Assembly (NCBI GenBank): GCA_036758285.1
Contig: DAIOWV010000084.1
Location: 1-7,586 of the forward strand
Direction of reading: 5' to 3'
Length of the DNA: 7,586 nt
Source: Taishania sp036758285
GTDB taxonomy: Bacteria > Bacteroidota > Bacteroidia > Flavobacteriales_D > Crocinitomicaceae
The notes under the pieces are model-generated. The model ran no database searches and was not told the DNA's origin. It saw only the letters and a program-made list of their open reading frames with translations. This document shows positions 5,617-7,586 of the stretch, piece after piece (within the stretch, counting starts at the first letter, position 1; every line of letters begins with the position of its first letter). The translations under genes were made by a program, and so were the position numbers.

Positions 5617-5624
5617 TACTTTTG
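5617..5624 (+). promoter_or_regulatory. Candidate -7 element of the katG promoter
   Basis: TACTTTTG is a perfect match to the Bacteroidota -7 consensus TAnnTTTG, 32 bp before the katG ATG. That would give a leader of about 25 nt. The nearest suitable TTG upstream (5589-5591) is 25 bp away, slightly further than the usual 17-23 bp, and lies within the second direct repeat. A weak -33 contact fits a promoter that needs an activator. Confidence 0.5.
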
Positions 5625-5656
5625 ACATCAGATAAAACTTAATAATTTAGAGTATT

Positions 5657-7586
5657 ATGAAAAAAAGTTATTTGATATTTAGTATATTTATAGTAAACAG
5701 TGCTTTTGCTCAACAACAAAAATCGGACGATATGAATAAATGCCCTTTTCACCAAAGTACTTCTGGATCAACATCTACGGGATCTGTTTCTGGAAATGAA
5801 CGAACAAAAAATAGCGAATGGTGGCCTAACCAATTGAATTTATCTATCTTAAGACAGCATTCTGATTTGTCTAATCCAATGGGAGAGAACTTCGATTATA
5901 CTGCTGCTTTTAACAGTTTGGATTATGAATCGCTAAAAAAAGATTTACATGAATTAATGACACAATCTCAAGATTGGTGGCCTGCAGATTTTGGTCATTA
6001 TGGCCCTTTGTTTATCCGTATGGCATGGCATAGTGCAGGAACATATAGAACAGGAGATGGACGTGGTGGAGCATCTGAAGGTCAACAACGATTTGCTCCC
6101 TTAAATAGCTGGCCTGACAATGGAAATTTGGACAAAGCAAGACGATTACTGTGGCCTATTAAACAAAAATATGGAAGTAAAATTTCTTGGGCAGATTTAA
6201 TGATTTTAACAGGGAACGTAGCTTTGGAATCGATGGGATTTGAAACAGCTGGTTTTGCTGGTGGTAGAGCTGACGTTTGGGAACCAGATGCAAATGTTTA
6301 TTGGGGACCTGAAAAAAAATGGTTGGCATCCAGTAAAGAAGAAAATAGCCGTTATTCAGGAGAACGTGATTTGGAAAATCCTTTGGCAGCAGTCCAAATG
6401 GGACTAATTTATGTTAATCCGGAAGGACCAGATGGAAATCCTGACCCATTGAAAGCAGCAATTGATATTCGTGAAACATTTGCAAGAATGGGTATGAATG
6501 ATGAGGAAACGGTTGCGTTAATTGCAGGAGGACACACGTTTGGAAAAACACATGGTGCAGGACCTGCTTCACATGTAGGTGCAGAGCCTGAAGCAGCAGG
6601 AATAGAAGAACAAGGTTTGGGATGGAAGAGTGATTACAAATCGGGGAAAGGTCAAGATGCAATTACTTCTGGATTGGAGGTTACCTGGACATCTGAACCG
6701 ACAAAGTGGACAAACTTATTTTTTGAAACCTTATTTGGAAATGAATGGGAATTGACTAAAAGCCCCGCTGGAGCCCATCAATGGGTTGCGAAAGATGGAT
6801 TACAAAATGTTCCGGATGCTTTTGATCCGAATAAAAAACATTTACCAACAATGTTGACAACGGACCTTTCATTGAGAATGGATCCTGTGTATGAAAAAAT
6901 CTCAAGGAGATTTATGGAAAATCCTGCTGAATTCCAAAAAGCATTTGCAAAAGCATGGTTTAAATTAACACATCGCGACATGGGACCAAAATCACTGTAT
7001 TTAGGACCAGAAGTACCAAAGGAAGATTTTGTTTGGCAAGACCCTATTCCGGTAGCAACGTACACAAAAATTGATGCAACTGATATCAACAATTTAAAAT
7101 CTGAGATTTTAAAATCTGATTTGACTGTTAGTGAGCTTGTCTCAACAGCATGGGCATCCGCATCTACATTTCGTGGTTCGGATAAAAGAGGCGGTGCAAA
7201 CGGAGCGCGTATTCGTTTAGAGCCTCAGAAAAATTGGGAGGTAAATAATCCTGTACAATTAGAAAAAGTATTGAAAGTATACGAAAAAATTCAAAAAGAT
7301 TTCAATGCTAAATCAAAAACGAAACAAGTTTCAATTGCTGATTTAATTGTTTTAGGAGGATCTTCAGCGGTTGAAAAAGCGGTGAAAAATGCAGGGTATA
7401 ACTTGAGTGTTCCATTTATAGCTGGACGTACAGATGCAACACAAGAACAAACAGATGTTGAATCGTTTGGATTTTTGGAGCCAATGGGGGACGGATTCAG
7501 AAGTTACTTGAAAACGAAATACAGTTTGTCTACAGAGGAAATTTTGGTAGATAAAGCTCAATTATTGAAACTTACAACTCCTGAAT
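5657..7586 (+). CDS. katG: Catalase-peroxidase with N-terminal signal peptide (C-terminal end cut off)
   Basis: This bifunctional heme enzyme destroys hydrogen peroxide by catalase and peroxidase reactions. The window holds 643 codons; by comparison with the known family about 100 residues remain beyond the end. Distal-side residues are Arg121, Trp124 and His125 (RMAWHSAGTYR). Tyr252 (GLIYVNPEG) and Met278 (ARMGMND) complete the Trp-Tyr-Met adduct needed for catalase activity. The proximal heme ligand is His293 (GGHTFGKTHG) with Asp403 (TTDLSLR), and the mobile arginine is Arg440 (HRDMGP). The second domain is recognisable from FRGSDKRGGANGARIRL to GRTDATQEQTDVES. Unlike ordinary cytoplasmic KatG, whose N-terminus corresponds to MNKCPFH (here Met26), residues 1-18 form a signal peptide: basic KK, hydrophobic SYLIFSIFIV, and SAFA followed by QQQ. 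Export to the periplasm is therefore likely. No frameshift is seen, and the neighbours are unrelated. Confidence 0.97.
   Translation, partial: MKKSYLIFSIFIVNSAFAQQQKSDDMNKCPFHQSTSGSTSTGSVSGNERTKNSEWWPNQLNLSILRQHSDLSNPMGENFDYTAAFNSLDYESLKKDLHELMTQSQDWWPADFGHYGPLFIRMAWHSAGTYRTGDGRGGASEGQQRFAPLNSWPDNGNLDKARRLLWPIKQKYGSKISWADLMILTGNVALESMGFETAGFAGGRADVWEPDANVYWGPEKKWLASSKEENSRYSGERDLENPLAAVQMGLIYVNPEGPDGNPDPLKAAIDIRETFARMGMNDEETVALIAGGHTFGKTHGAGPASHVGAEPEAAGIEEQGLGWKSDYKSGKGQDAITSGLEVTWTSEPTKWTNLFFETLFGNEWELTKSPAGAHQWVAKDGLQNVPDAFDPNKKHLPTMLTTDLSLRMDPVYEKISRRFMENPAEFQKAFAKAWFKLTHRDMGPKSLYLGPEVPKEDFVWQDPIPVATYTKIDATDINNLKSEILKSDLTVSELVSTAWASASTFRGSDKRGGANGARIRLEPQKNWEVNNPVQLEKVLKVYEKIQKDFNAKSKTKQVSIADLIVLGGSSAVEKAVKNAGYNLSVPFIAGRTDATQEQTDVESFGFLEPMGDGFRSYLKTKYSLSTEEILVDKAQLLKLTTPE

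Larger units (their letters stand above)
5286..5656. other. 371-bp intergenic region upstream of katG
   Basis: No credible gene is seen here. The region is very AT-rich and holds, in order: two hairpin-forming segments that may end the peptidase transcript (5336-5353 and 5372-5398), a 15-bp palindrome (5401-5415), a largely featureless T/A-rich stretch (about 5420-5550), a 20-bp direct repeat pair (5554-5603) and the probable katG -7 element (5617-5624). A 19-codon open frame at 5506-5565 is too short and unsupported to call. Confidence 0.7.

Noticed and set aside
6414..7561. Open frames of 65-104 codons on the minus strand beneath katG
   Set aside because: They lie wholly opposite a well-conserved catalase-peroxidase, have low-complexity or unrecognisable translations and no promoter or context of their own.

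Overview
The window looks like chromosome of an AT-rich member of the Bacteroidota, most likely the Flavobacteriales. A Fluviicola/Crocinitomix-like relative is my guess, at low confidence. The evidence is a single-polypeptide five-helix cytochrome b subunit placed before a Bacteroidota-type succinate dehydrogenase flavoprotein, TAnnTTTG-type promoter elements, no clear Shine-Dalgarno sequences, and several protein families familiar from flavobacteria. Both ends of the window cut through genes.

Layout. On the minus strand, positions 1-1552 hold the start of sdhA and all of sdhC, a complex II operon transcribed leftward (sdhB is expected beyond position 1). A 254-bp AT-rich divergent spacer carries a candidate sdh promoter and an 11-bp inverted repeat. 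On the plus strand, 1807-2328 encodes a small lipoprotein with a heavy-metal-associated (HMA-like) domain. It converges, with only 4 bp between, on tdk (thymidine kinase, minus strand, 2333-2908). A second divergent spacer (2909-3154) contains several inverted repeats. A plus-strand pair follows: a 279-aa acidic protein of unknown function (3155-3994) and an exported M28 zinc aminopeptidase-like protein (3939-5285). The peptidase's signal peptide is encoded inside the end of the first gene and must start at TTG or GTG. A 371-bp intergenic stretch (5286-5656) holds hairpins, a 15-bp palindrome, a pair of near-identical 20-bp direct repeats exactly 30 bp apart, and a good TAnnTTTG element. Then comes katG (5657 to the end, cut off), a catalase-peroxidase with an added N-terminal signal peptide.

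How the genes work together. Only sdhC-sdhA (one respiratory complex) and the 3155/3939 pair (probable co-transcription) look functionally or transcriptionally linked. The rest is a mosaic of housekeeping, envelope and stress genes. I see no mobile element, CRISPR array, tRNA, rRNA or defence system, and no strong case for a wholly new system. The parts most worth a second look are the katG control region, the exported KatG, the periplasmic-side insertion in SdhC, and the buried non-ATG start of the peptidase.
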